A stretch of DNA of 64,000 bases, taken from DATFCK01 sp045809745. Lineage in GTDB: Bacteria; Verrucomicrobiota; Verrucomicrobiia; Chthoniobacterales; UBA10450. Positions 41,067 to 49,968 of this stretch are shown here, in pieces. Position 1 is the stretch's first letter, and each line of letters starts with the position of its first letter. Below the pieces are notes generated by a model that made no database searches, was not told the origin of the DNA, and saw only the letters and a program-made list of their open reading frames with translations. The stretch is from assembly GCA_045809745.1 (NCBI GenBank), contig JBJMXE010000048.1, positions 7,032 through 71,031 of the forward strand. The letters run 5' to 3'. The translations under genes were made by a program, and so were the position numbers.

Positions 41067-41488
41067 TTGCGGATATCGGATTGCGGATTGGTCGCTGGCA
41101 TTGTGGTTCGTTGTTGCCGTCCCGCTACCGGAACATGTGAACTGGATCCATGACTGCCAATGAACTCAAAAAACGAACGTTCCAATTGTTACGTGCCGGA
41201 ACGTCAGTTGGCGCCAATTACCGCGCGGCTTCACCGGCGCGGTCCCGCGCTGATTTCATTGCCAAACTCGGGATCGTGGAAGAAGAATGCGACGAAACAC
41301 TCTTCTGGATGGAGTTCCTAGTTGCTTTGAAGCTCGTTAAGCAAGGCATGGTGGCAAATTTGCTCGCCGAAGGTAACGAATTGATTGCAATCGTTGTCAG
41401 CTCGATCAATACCGCGCGCCGAGGAACTCGAAAGTAGGCATGAATGACACCGCAAATCCGCGATCCGCGGTCCGCAATCCGCAATTTT
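41065..41488. mobile_element. inverted-repeat cassette with IVP-type gene, inserted in cysD-cysNC
   Basis: The left arm (about 41065-41092, AATTGCGGATATCGGATTGC) and the right arm (41454-41488, ending CGGTCCGCAATCCGCAATTT) are approximate inverted repeats built of ATTGCGGAT units. Between them lies one gene for a four-helix-bundle protein of the 23S-rRNA intervening-sequence type. The right arm is translated as the N-terminus of CysNC. The layout resembles the stem-bounded intervening sequences found in 23S rRNA genes of some bacteria, but here it is in a protein operon. Mobility is inferred, not shown; no target duplication was seen. Confidence 0.55.
41150..41437 (+). CDS. four-helix-bundle protein (23S rRNA IVP/S23 family), first helix shortened
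   Basis: A 95-residue protein of the IVP (S23) family, normally about 115-125 residues and forming pentamers of four-helix bundles; function is unsettled. Family marks: LLRAGTSVGANYRAASPARS, then RADFIAKLGIVEEECDETLF and WMEFLVALKL. The N-terminus (MTANELKKRTFQLLRAG) runs from the family start straight into the second conserved block, which suggests loss of roughly 25 residues of helix 1. It lies between cysD and cysNC on the same strand and is bounded by inverted repeats. Whether it is still functional is doubtful. Confidence 0.8.
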   Translation: MTANELKKRTFQLLRAGTSVGANYRAASPARSRADFIAKLGIVEEECDETLFWMEFLVALKLVKQGMVANLLAEGNELIAIVVSSINTARRGTRK

Positions 41489-43359
41489 CAGCAGCGGCAT
41501 CGCTGAAGGTCGTGTTCGTCGGACACGTGGATCATGGCAAGTCCACGTTGATCGGCCGAATTCTGCACGACACAAATTCCATCGCGGACGGAAAGGTCGA
41601 ACAGATTCAGAAGGCCTGCGCGGAGGAGGGGATGGAATTCGAGTTCGCTTTCCTGCTCGACGCTTTGCTGGAGGAGCAGGAGCAAAACATCACGATCGAT
41701 ACTACTCAGATTCCGTTCCGCACGGCGCACCGTCGCTATGCGATCATTGACGCACCCGGTCACAAAGAGTTCCTGAAGAACATGATCACCGGCGCATCGA
41801 ACGCCGATGCCGCCATTCTGGTGATCGCGGCCAGCGAGGGTGTGCGCGAACAAAGTCGCCGTCACGCCTACTTGTTAAGCCTGCTCGGCATTCGACAAAT
41901 CATCGTGGTGGTGAACAAGATGGATCTGATCGATTTCGCCGAGAACGAGTTTCGCGAGATCAAATCCGAGTACCTGAAGTTTTTGGCCGGGTTGAAATTG
42001 GAACCTCGCGCTTTCATTCCGGCGTCGGCCCGCACCGGCGACAATGTGGCCAGCCGTAGTGGTCGAATGAGCTGGTATCACGGCCCGACCTTGCTTGAAG
42101 CGCTTGATGCGGCTGAAGCGACCCCGCCACCGACCGAATTGCCGTTGCGGTTTTGTGTGCAGGACGTCTATCGATTTGATGATCGGCGAATCGTCGCCGG
42201 TCGGGTTGAAACGGGCCGAATGAAGGCCGGCGATGAACTTGTGTTCTCGCCGGCCAACAAAGCGTCGGTTGTTCAGTCAATTGAACGATGGAACGCGCCG
42301 CAGAATGGCGCGCCTGCTCTGGCCGGTGATTCAATCGGCATCACCCTGACGGAACAAATTTTTGTCGAACGCGGCTATATCGCTTCGCACCAGGCGGAAA
42401 CGCCGATCGAAACGAATCGATTTCATGCTGACGTATTTTGGATCGCGCGCGAGCCGCTGCGGATTGGCCAGTTGTACAACATCCGCCTGGCCACGCAGGA
42501 TGTGAAATGTCAGGTGGTCTCGATCGAAGAGGTGATGGATTCGTCCACCCTGGAGCAGAAATCCGGCGCTCATGAACGCCTCGAGCGCAATGACGTCGGC
42601 CGCCTAACGATCCAGACACGTGCCCCTCTGGTGTTGGATAATCACGATCGCGTGGCGCATCTCGGCCGGTTCGTTCTGCTGCACGACGCGGAGATCCTGG
42701 CCGGAGGCACGGTTTTCGGCGGCACCTACACCGATCGAACGATCGCCAAGAGCAAAAACATCTTTTGGACGGGAGGCAAAATCACTTCGGATGAACGCGC
42801 CACCCAGCTCGGGCATCGCGGCGCGGTAGTATGGTTCACCGGGCTATCCGGCGCGGGCAAATCCACCATCGCCCAGGCGCTCGAACGCGAATTGTTCATC
42901 CGCGGAATGCACACTTATGTCCTCGACGGCGACAACATCCGGCACGGCCTCAATTCAAATCTTGGGTTCTCCCCTGAAGACCGTGTGGAAAACATTCGGC
43001 GGGTCAGCGAAGTCGCCAAGCTGATGGCCGACGCGGGCGCAGTTGCCATCACCGCATTCATCTCGCCTTATCGAATGGACCGACGGCGGGCCCGTGAGAT
43101 TGCGTTGGAGGGTAATGCCGAGTTCATCGAAGTGTTCGTGGACGCTCCGCTGTCGGTGTGCGAAGCGCGCGATCCGAAGCATCTGTATAAGAAAGCGCGC
43201 GCCGGCGAGATTAAAGAGTTTACCGGAATCGACGCGCCCTACGAGCCACCGGAAGACGCCGAGATCATCGTTCATACCGACCGGCAGACGGTAGAGGAAT
43301 CGCTAGCGACGATTCTGGAGCAGTTGCTGCCTCGGTTGAAACCCGAAGAGGCCAATTAG
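41440..43359 (+). CDS. cysNC: bifunctional sulfate adenylyltransferase large subunit / adenylylsulfate kinase
   Basis: A 639-residue fusion making APS (with CysD) and then PAPS. The N-terminal GTPase (about 24-440) has FVGHVDHGKSTLIGRILHDT, DAPGHKEFLKNMITGASNAD and VVNKMDL. The C-terminal APS kinase (about 455-630) has FTGLSGAGKSTIAQALEREL, DGDNIRHGLNSNLGFSPEDR and FVDAPLSVCEARDPKHLYKK. Residues 5-17 (ANPRSAVRNPQFS) are encoded by the right arm of the inverted-repeat cassette, so the native N-terminus appears to have been replaced. No PAPS reductase or sulfotransferase lies nearby. Confidence 0.95.
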   Translation: MNDTANPRSAVRNPQFSAAASLKVVFVGHVDHGKSTLIGRILHDTNSIADGKVEQIQKACAEEGMEFEFAFLLDALLEEQEQNITIDTTQIPFRTAHRRYAIIDAPGHKEFLKNMITGASNADAAILVIAASEGVREQSRRHAYLLSLLGIRQIIVVVNKMDLIDFAENEFREIKSEYLKFLAGLKLEPRAFIPASARTGDNVASRSGRMSWYHGPTLLEALDAAEATPPPTELPLRFCVQDVYRFDDRRIVAGRVETGRMKAGDELVFSPANKASVVQSIERWNAPQNGAPALAGDSIGITLTEQIFVERGYIASHQAETPIETNRFHADVFWIAREPLRIGQLYNIRLATQDVKCQVVSIEEVMDSSTLEQKSGAHERLERNDVGRLTIQTRAPLVLDNHDRVAHLGRFVLLHDAEILAGGTVFGGTYTDRTIAKSKNIFWTGGKITSDERATQLGHRGAVVWFTGLSGAGKSTIAQALERELFIRGMHTYVLDGDNIRHGLNSNLGFSPEDRVENIRRVSEVAKLMADAGAVAITAFISPYRMDRRRAREIALEGNAEFIEVFVDAPLSVCEARDPKHLYKKARAGEIKEFTGIDAPYEPPEDAEIIVHTDRQTVEESLATILEQLLPRLKPEEAN

Positions 43360-43362
43360 TCG

Positions 43363-43863
43363 ATGGACTGCGCGGCAAGTTCTCCCGAGGAGGTGACGCC
43401 CCATCAACGCGAGGTTGCCGGAGAGATCGTAATACGATTGGCCGAAATTGTTGACGCTCCAGTGCTGGCCGAACTAATGGGTGAGTTAGGCTATCCGACG
43501 CGCACTGCCGAAATGGAGATGCGCCTCGACACGATCCTGAAACATCCGGGATATCGCACATTCGTCGCAGTCATTGATGGCGGCGTTGCGGGGATGATTG
43601 GTACTGCGGTGATTCTGACGCATGAACACAACAGCCCCGGCGGGCGCATTCTCGCGCTGGTGGTTTCTGATAAGGCGCGGAGAAGGGGAATCGGTCGTGC
43701 TCTGATTGCAGCGGCAGAAGCCGATTTCGCCGCGAAAAACATTCGCCGAATAGCGTTGAATACCCGATTCCACCGGGAACAGGCGCATCTATTCTACGAA
43801 AACCTCGGGTACGCCAGGAACGGTTTTCGGTTCGTGAAGGAGCTTGAGCAGCTCGCCGACTAA
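43363..43863 (+). CDS. GNAT-family N-acetyltransferase
   Basis: A 166-residue acetyltransferase. The GNAT fold begins at IVIRLAEIVDAPVLAELMGE; the acetyl-CoA loop is in LALVVSDKARRRGIGRALIAAAE, and the terminal motif is IALNTRFHREQAHLFYENLG with YARNGFRFVKEL. It starts 3 bp after the cysNC stop, so it is co-transcribed, but no link to sulfate metabolism is known. The substrate is not readable. Confidence 0.88.
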   Translation: MDCAASSPEEVTPHQREVAGEIVIRLAEIVDAPVLAELMGELGYPTRTAEMEMRLDTILKHPGYRTFVAVIDGGVAGMIGTAVILTHEHNSPGGRILALVVSDKARRRGIGRALIAAAEADFAAKNIRRIALNTRFHREQAHLFYENLGYARNGFRFVKELEQLAD

Positions 43864-43891
43864 CCGCTGGCGCCGCGCAGATCCATCCAAT

Positions 43892-43971
43892 CGGAGGGAC
43901 GAGCTTGTCTCGTCCCATTAATTGGTATTCGCTCCGGGATAAGTGGGACGAGGACAAGCTCGTCCCTCCGC
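43892..43971. repeat. family-C inverted repeat (complete copy)
   Basis: The left arm CGGAGGGACGAGCTTGTCTC plus GTCCC (43892-43916) and the right arm GGGACGAGGACAAGCTCGTC plus CCTCCG pair over about 25 bases, around 30 bp of unrelated sequence. It lies between the convergent ends of the GNAT and histidine kinase genes. A half copy occurs at 54277-54301, also between convergent genes. Confidence 0.8.
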
Positions 43972-44100
43972 TAGTTAGCCGGGTGGCCCTTTGTTGCGGA
44001 TGTGAGGCCGAGTGGCGCAACCACTGCCCTTTGGACAGGATACTATGATCCCGGCCGGGATCGCGCACACGCGGTTAAGACAAACCGCCTCGACAACACC

Positions 44101-47100
44101 TTATGCCACCCGAGTGGCCAGCCGCCCACCGTCGAAATGCTCGGTGTTGTAGTTCACGTTACTGGAAAGAATTACGTCATGCACGGTCTTGCCCAGTTCG
44201 GCTGCTTCGTAGGGTTTGGCGATGACGCCACGGAATCCAAAGTCTTGATAACGGCTCATCGTCGCGTCCGTAGCATATCCGCTCGACACGATCGCGTTCA
44301 CGGTTGGATCGATTTCGATCAGCTTTTTAAGCGCTTCTTTGCCGCCCATTCCGCCGGGGAGCGTCAGATCCAGAATCACTGCGTCAAAACGTTCGCCGGC
44401 TTCCAGCTTCCGGCGATACAGATCGACACCATCAAGCGCGGTAGCCGCCTGGGCCACTTCATAACCGAGGTGCGATAGAGTGAAATCAACGAGCGCGCGA
44501 ATCGCCTCTTCATCATCGACGATCAATACTCGTCCCGATCCGCTGATCGGTGCGACCGCTACCGGTGGTACAATTTGCTCCACCGGCAATTCCTGGTTCA
44601 TCGCGGCCGGCAGGTAAAGCGTAAACATTGAGCCATGGTGCAGCTCTGACTCCACCGTGATCAATCCGTTGTGATTCTTCACAATCGAGTAGGTAGTTGC
44701 CAGCCCCAGACCAGTGCCCTTCGGTTTGGTCGTAAAATAGGGATCGAATATCCGCTTCAAGTATTCCGGTGGAATACCGACACCTTCGTCGCGGATGGTC
44801 ACGCGAATATAATCGCCGCCGGACAAATCTGGGATTGGCGGCATCGTTGCCGGATTGTAGGTGAAGTTATCGCAGGTCACTCGAAGTGTGCCGCCGTTAG
44901 GCATGGCCTGATCGGCATTGACCACGAGATTACCGATGACCTGACTGATCTGGCCCGGATCGATTTCAGCCGGCCACAAATCAGTGCCAAATGTAAACTC
45001 GCTGCGGCTATGACTGCCACGAAGCGAGAAGCTGACGGTGTCTTGAATCAGTTTACCGATCGACGCTGTCTTTTTGATCGGGGCTCCGCCGCGAGCAAAG
45101 GTGAGGAGTTGCTGGGCCAGATCGCGCGCGCGCATTGACGCGTTCTTGGCATCGACCAGGCGCGTCGCTAGTTCGTCATCTGGAGGCAGGAGCAGCGATG
45201 CGAGCGAGATGTTTCCGATGATTGCAGTCAGCAGATTGTTGAAGTCGTGGGCGATGCCGCCGGCCAGCAAGCCGAGCTGTTCCAGAGTCTCCGCTTTACG
45301 GCGTTCGGCTTCGTTGCGCTGGCGTTCGGTGATATCCCGGAACACCAGCACCACCCCGGCGACTTCGTTCTTGTTGTCGCGCATGGGCGAGGCCACTTCT
45401 TCGATGACGTATTCGGTGCCATCGCGGGAAGTCAGGTTGGCCGTTTCAGGCAGACTGAGCAGGATGGACTGAGCTTCGTTGCGATAACCACTTCTCTGCG
45501 CGCGCGCCTGCGCGGCCAGATCCAACGCTACGTTGAACACGGTTTTCAACGGTTTGCCCGTGGCTTCTTGCGACGTCCATCCGGTTAGGCGCTCGGCCTC
45601 GTTATTCAGCATCAAAATATTGCCCTGCACGTCTGTGGTGATGACACCGTCGCCGATCGATCGCAGCGTCACCGCAAGACTTTCCTTTTCAGCCGCGATT
45701 TCTTTCTCGAACCGCTTTTGTTCGGTAACGTCGCGCACCATTGCCACGAACATCGTGCGGTTTTCGATCTCCATCTGGCTCAACGAAATTTCGACGGGGA
45801 AGGTGACCTGATTGCGGGTTCGGGCCTGACCAAGCGTTGTGGTGCCGGTGCGTTTCGCCATCACGCCCCAGGTGCAGTTCACTTCCTTCGCAGCCGCGTC
45901 CAGATTCAATTTCGGCACCAGCTTCGAGAATTTGTATCCGTGTAGATCGGCAAGAGTATAACCGAACATCTTTTCGGCCGCCGGATTGATCGAAGAGATC
46001 ATGCCGTTCTCGTCGATTGTGATCATGCCGTCCAAAATGTTTTCAATAATCGAACGGATTCGGGTTTCGACGCCTTCTAACTCGCCCAGTTGTCGTCGGA
46101 CCAGGACAAAGCTGTAATAGTTTGAAATGGCGAGCAGAGCCACGGCCAGTATTGCCAGTGCGGCCAACGCTGAAGTCTTGATGATTCTCTCCCGGGACGC
46201 GGCGGCGGTCCGGTTCTGGTAATCGGTCAGAGCGGTGCTTTCGAAATCAGCCAGCATTTGTCGCGTGTCCCGCATCAGCGTCTCGCTGCCTGCGTCTGAT
46301 CCAGTCGGCTGGATGTCCCGGCCGAGTCGCTTTGCTTCCATTTGCGAATCCGACGCCTTGGTCCAGCGGTCGACCTGAGCCCGAATGTTTGCCAGCAACT
46401 CGGCATGGCTCGGAACATTTGCCAGCAGAATCGAGAGATAGCCGTTATAAGTGGAAAAGTCGGTGACGGCGCGTTTGTACGCTTCCGCGAAGGCGGCGTC
46501 TCCAGTCAACAGGTAACCGCGCTGTTCCTTCTCCATCTCGATCACGGACCGTTCGAGTTTAGGAAGGAAATCGAGGATCTGCGTTGATTGCGCCGCCCAC
46601 TCCTGTTCGGCCATCCGCTGGTTCAGAACGATCTGTTCCTCGTCCTGCAATGACTGCAGAGCTTCTCTGGCGCGGTCGAGCAGAGTGTTTCCGAGCACAA
46701 TCGGCGCTTTAACTGCCGTGAGATCAGTGGGAGCCGGACTAACGGCTGCCGGAGTTGCGCTGCGTAGGTTGATTTCGGGTAGCGCAACATTGTTGATCCA
46801 CTCGGTAACGACATCCTGGACTTTCGTCAGACGTTTGGATTGACGGTCGTTTCGGTCGATTAATTTGGTGAGATCGCCCAGCCGCCGATGAATTAGTTCA
46901 CGACGACGGTCGAATGAGACGACGTAGCCCTGGTCCCCGGTTAGGAGAAATCCGCGATGGCCGGTTTCGAGAGCAGCGATGTCGTTTTCTACCAGGCTGC
47001 TGACCCGGATCACTTCGATGGTATGCGATCGGAGCGTTTCCTGCGCATGGTTCCGCAACGTTATATACAGAAAGATCCCCGCGAGCAGGAAGATAACGAC

Positions 47101-47235
47101 GGCGCCCACGGCGGTGCCGGAGAGCAATTTGAAATGAAAATGGCGCTGGCTAAACAGCCAATTTCCGGCCCGCCGAAAGAGGCTGGGCGGTCGCTGTGGG
47201 AGCGGGGATTCGGTCGTCTCCTCTGGCTGGCGCAT
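44101..47235 (-). CDS. hybrid sensor histidine kinase with two CHASE3-like and two PAS domains
   Basis: A 1044-residue membrane kinase. Helix 1 (about 36-60) and helix 2 (about 352-376) enclose an outer region with two CHASE3-type repeats, marked by ETGHRGFLLTGDQ near 90 and EKEQRGYLLTGDAAFAEAY near 240. PAS domains follow at about 395-500 and 515-640. The HisKA domain has the phospho-accepting His663 in LLAGGIAHDFNNLLTAI, and the ATPase has VVNADQAMPNGG and DEGVGIPPEY with GTGLGLATTYSIVKNH. A terminal receiver holds Asp956 in VILDLTLPGGMGGKEAL. Ligand unknown. About 80 bp downstream of truA on the same strand. Confidence 0.92.
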   Translation of the reverse strand: MRQPEETTESPLPQRPPSLFRRAGNWLFSQRHFHFKLLSGTAVGAVVIFLLAGIFLYITLRNHAQETLRSHTIEVIRVSSLVENDIAALETGHRGFLLTGDQGYVVSFDRRRELIHRRLGDLTKLIDRNDRQSKRLTKVQDVVTEWINNVALPEINLRSATPAAVSPAPTDLTAVKAPIVLGNTLLDRAREALQSLQDEEQIVLNQRMAEQEWAAQSTQILDFLPKLERSVIEMEKEQRGYLLTGDAAFAEAYKRAVTDFSTYNGYLSILLANVPSHAELLANIRAQVDRWTKASDSQMEAKRLGRDIQPTGSDAGSETLMRDTRQMLADFESTALTDYQNRTAAASRERIIKTSALAALAILAVALLAISNYYSFVLVRRQLGELEGVETRIRSIIENILDGMITIDENGMISSINPAAEKMFGYTLADLHGYKFSKLVPKLNLDAAAKEVNCTWGVMAKRTGTTTLGQARTRNQVTFPVEISLSQMEIENRTMFVAMVRDVTEQKRFEKEIAAEKESLAVTLRSIGDGVITTDVQGNILMLNNEAERLTGWTSQEATGKPLKTVFNVALDLAAQARAQRSGYRNEAQSILLSLPETANLTSRDGTEYVIEEVASPMRDNKNEVAGVVLVFRDITERQRNEAERRKAETLEQLGLLAGGIAHDFNNLLTAIIGNISLASLLLPPDDELATRLVDAKNASMRARDLAQQLLTFARGGAPIKKTASIGKLIQDTVSFSLRGSHSRSEFTFGTDLWPAEIDPGQISQVIGNLVVNADQAMPNGGTLRVTCDNFTYNPATMPPIPDLSGGDYIRVTIRDEGVGIPPEYLKRIFDPYFTTKPKGTGLGLATTYSIVKNHNGLITVESELHHGSMFTLYLPAAMNQELPVEQIVPPVAVAPISGSGRVLIVDDEEAIRALVDFTLSHLGYEVAQAATALDGVDLYRRKLEAGERFDAVILDLTLPGGMGGKEALKKLIEIDPTVNAIVSSGYATDATMSRYQDFGFRGVIAKPYEAAELGKTVHDVILSSNVNYNTEHFDGGRLATRVA

Positions 47236-47314
47236 CTATAATTACTGGAAAGCAGGTCTTCTGCCATCGCAGCGCTCTACAGGCGCGCCCGATCGCGCCA
47301 ACGAACAAGCAAAC

Positions 47315-48058
47315 TCAGTACCGAACTCGGATCAGATACAGTCCAGCAGCAGGAACAGCGATCCGATTGCTGCTTTGCGCTCTTCCATCGATACGACGCG
47401 TCAGTTCTTCCAAAGTTATTTTGCCGGTGGCGCAGTCGATTAACGCGCCGACGATCAACCGCACCATCTTGTAGAGAAAACCGTCTCCATCGACCTCCAG
47501 GATCCACAGAAAACCCCGTTTCCGGACGATTACCGACCGAAGATTCCTGACTGTGTTGTTTTCGGCACGTCCTCGGTTGGCAGCGAAGCCGGCGAAATCG
47601 TGTTTGCCTACGAAACGCGCCGCAGCGGCTTGCATTACAGCTAAATCTAAAGTGCGCGGAAAGTGCCAGACTCGCCCATACTCCAGCGGGGGCAGAATCC
47701 GTCCGGTCCAGATGCGATAACGATAAACTTTACCTGCCGCCGAAAATCTGGCGTGGAACTCAGCCGACACACTCTGACATCGAAGGACGCGAAGCGAGGG
47801 CGGCAGTGAAGCATTTAGAGCGGCCAGCCACTGCGCACAGGAAAGCCGTTGATCATCAACATCTGCATGAGCGCACTGGCCCAACGCGTGTACGCCGGAG
47901 TCCGTTCGTCCGGCGCCGTGAACCCGAATCTGGTGGCCGGTTATCCGTTTGAAAGCTCGCTCCAACTCATCCTGCACGGTTTTGCCATGGCGTTGGCTTT
48001 GCCAGCCGGCGAAACGACCACCATCGTAGGCGACGATCAGCTTGAGCCGTTGCGGCAT
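47315..48058 (-). CDS. truA: tRNA pseudouridine(38-40) synthase
   Basis: A 247-residue enzyme modifying the anticodon arm of tRNAs. The catalytic aspartate is in HGAGRTDSGVHALGQCAHAD; LIVAYDGGRFAGWQSQ at the start, AARFVGKHDFAGFAAN, and DGFLYKMVRLIVGALIDCA are typical. Length matches the family. It lies 7 bp after ruvX in a minus-strand run manC-ruvX-truA. Confidence 0.95.
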   Translation of the reverse strand: MPQRLKLIVAYDGGRFAGWQSQRHGKTVQDELERAFKRITGHQIRVHGAGRTDSGVHALGQCAHADVDDQRLSCAQWLAALNASLPPSLRVLRCQSVSAEFHARFSAAGKVYRYRIWTGRILPPLEYGRVWHFPRTLDLAVMQAAAARFVGKHDFAGFAANRGRAENNTVRNLRSVIVRKRGFLWILEVDGDGFLYKMVRLIVGALIDCATGKITLEELTRRIDGRAQSSNRIAVPAAGLYLIRVRY

Positions 48059-48065
48059 CGGGCAC

Positions 48066-48509
48066 TTAAGCCTGCACTTCGGGGTTCATGCTCGCGCTTG
48101 GCAGGCTATCAAGATAACCCTGCAGAATCATCTGGGCTGCTACCTGATCCACATAACCGCGGGTTGCCCGGGTCTTTTTTCCGGCGTCGCGCAGGGCACG
48201 ATGGGCAGCTACTGTCGTTAACCGCTCATCCCATGTCACCACTTCACATTCGACCGCTTTCCGAATGTTTTCGATGAACGTCAAAGCCTCGGTAGCCGCT
48301 GACCCAAGTCCACCACTCATTAACTTAGGCACCCCGACGACGATGCGCTCCACGTTCTTTTCCTTCACCAGCTCGGCCACACGATGAATTGCCTGTTTGG
48401 CTGATTCTGCCGGAATCGTTTCAACCGGATGAGCCAGAAGCCGCAGCTCATCCGAAATGGCTACTCCGATGCGCGCGCGACCGAAATCGATACCCAGAAT
48501 CGGTCTCAT
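48066..48509 (-). CDS. ruvX: putative pre-16S rRNA nuclease (RuvX/YqgF)
   Basis: A 147-residue RNase H-fold nuclease involved in 16S rRNA 5'-end maturation. The start at ATG 48509 gives MRPILGIDFGRARIGVAISD, with the first catalytic Asp. VERIVVGVPKLMSGGLG, VVTWDERLTTVAAHRAL with the second Asp/Glu pair, and GYVDQVAAQMILQGYLDS complete the family pattern. The frame is open upstream into manC but that part is out of phase with manC and non-coding. Confidence 0.92.
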   Translation of the reverse strand: MRPILGIDFGRARIGVAISDELRLLAHPVETIPAESAKQAIHRVAELVKEKNVERIVVGVPKLMSGGLGSAATEALTFIENIRKAVECEVVTWDERLTTVAAHRALRDAGKKTRATRGYVDQVAAQMILQGYLDSLPSASMNPEVQA

Positions 48510-48519
48510 CGCCGCCACA

Positions 48520-49587
48520 TTATTGAACTTCAGGCGGCAACTTCCCGATGAGATCCTTGATGCGTTCAGCCTGGTGCCGATGACAGACCAGTAACGCATC
48601 CCCGGTGCGAACGACGATCAGGTTATGTACGCCGAGCAAGGCGATGGTTGTACCGGTCTGGTCGAATACGATATTGTTAGTCGAGTCAACGGCCGTGACT
48701 GCCCCGCTGGCGGCATTTGCGTGTTCGTCGGACTGGAAATACTTGGCTACCGCACTCCAGCTGCCGACGTCGTCCCAGTCGAACGTCGCTTCAACCATCA
48801 GCACCCGATCCGCTTTTTCCATAATGGAATAATCGAACGAAATCCGTGGTAACTTGCTGAAGCTCGTCTTGATGATCTGATCGAATTTCTTCGGTGCCCG
48901 CAGCTGCGAGATGAAGTCAGCCAACTCCGGCGCGTGCCGGTTGAACTCGCTGAGCACAGTCGGAACCGACCATACAAACATGCCAGCGTTCCAGCGGAAA
49001 TTGTCCTTTCGAAGAAATGATTCCGCCAGATCGGCGTTTGGTTTTTCGCGAAAACGAATTACCCGATGGACAGCTGGCGATTTCTGTCGGTTAGGCAGCG
49101 GAGCGCCTAGTTCGATGTAGCCGAAGCCGGGACAGGCCCATGTCGGCTTGATACCGATCGTTACCAGCGAGCCGGTCTGGTGAGCCACTTCCGCAGCAAC
49201 TTCCATCGTCTCGCGAAAGGCATCGCTATTGCTGATGACGTGATCAGCGGGTAACACCATCATGGTGGCGAAATGATCACGCAACGCGACCCACCCAACG
49301 CCGAGCGCAATCGCGGCGGCGGTGTCGCGTTTCGCCGGTTCGGCCACTATATTTTCCTTCGGGAAATCCGTGAGCAACTCACGGACAGAACTTTCCTGTT
49401 CAACGTTGGTGAGAATCAGGATGCGTTCACGCGGGATCCAGTCTTCCAGTCGAGCCACCGTGTCTTCCAGCAACGCGCGCTCGGAAACCAGCCGAAGCAA
49501 TTGCTTCGGTCGCGCTTTACGGCTCAACGGCCAGAAACGTTCGCCGCTTCCGCCAGCGAGGATCAACGCATAAATCGAGTTGGCCAT
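48520..49587 (-). CDS. manC: mannose-1-phosphate guanylyltransferase
   Basis: A 355-residue nucleotidyltransferase making GDP-mannose from mannose-1-phosphate and GTP. Motifs: ALILAGGSGERFWPLSRKA with RPKQLL, the substrate loop VLPADHVISNSDAF, FGYIELGAP, RFREKPNADLAESF, WNAGMFVWS and FDWDDVGSWSAVAKYF. It lacks the C-terminal phosphomannose isomerase domain of the type II enzymes. It is first in the run manC-ruvX-truA, 10 bp before ruvX. GDP-mannose would feed surface polysaccharide. Confidence 0.94.
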   Translation of the reverse strand: MANSIYALILAGGSGERFWPLSRKARPKQLLRLVSERALLEDTVARLEDWIPRERILILTNVEQESSVRELLTDFPKENIVAEPAKRDTAAAIALGVGWVALRDHFATMMVLPADHVISNSDAFRETMEVAAEVAHQTGSLVTIGIKPTWACPGFGYIELGAPLPNRQKSPAVHRVIRFREKPNADLAESFLRKDNFRWNAGMFVWSVPTVLSEFNRHAPELADFISQLRAPKKFDQIIKTSFSKLPRISFDYSIMEKADRVLMVEATFDWDDVGSWSAVAKYFQSDEHANAASGAVTAVDSTNNIVFDQTGTTIALLGVHNLIVVRTGDALLVCHRHQAERIKDLIGKLPPEVQ

Positions 49588-49671
49588 CTTCGTGCAATAA
49601 AGGCGATCACACCGCCGTCACCTGGAAAGTTTCCCGTTTCTTTTTCTAAAACACGACGTATAGGGTAGGCG

Positions 49672-49968
49672 ATGTCTATTTCGATATCAAAAACATCCGA
49701 ACCGCTGTCATTCGACAGTCTGCTGGTGCTGACGCGGACTGCGTTCGGCCTGGGCTTGGGGATGTTGATGGCCGATAAGATTAAGCGACCGGTGCGTCGC
49801 GCCGCGGCCGTAACTTTGTTGTCGGTAGGCACACTGGCAGCACTTCCATTCTTCCTGAAGTTGGCAATGGAACAGCTGAATCGGCCTGAGTCCGAGCGGG
49901 GCAGCCGAGCACGACTGAACTCGATTCGCGGCGATTCCGGCTATCGTTCGGAAGAGCACATCTATTAA
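49672..49968 (+). CDS. small uncharacterised membrane-associated protein
   Basis: A 98-residue protein, divergent from manC. A glycine-rich amphipathic segment (LVLTRTAFGLGLGMLMADKI, about 18-38) is followed by a hydrophobic helix (AAAVTLLSVGTLAALPFFLK, about 44-64) and a charged tail (RPESERGSRARLNSIRGDSG) ending in SEEHIY. The composition looks like a real small membrane protein. No family recognised. Confidence 0.6.
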   Translation: MSISISKTSEPLSFDSLLVLTRTAFGLGLGMLMADKIKRPVRRAAAVTLLSVGTLAALPFFLKLAMEQLNRPESERGSRARLNSIRGDSGYRSEEHIY

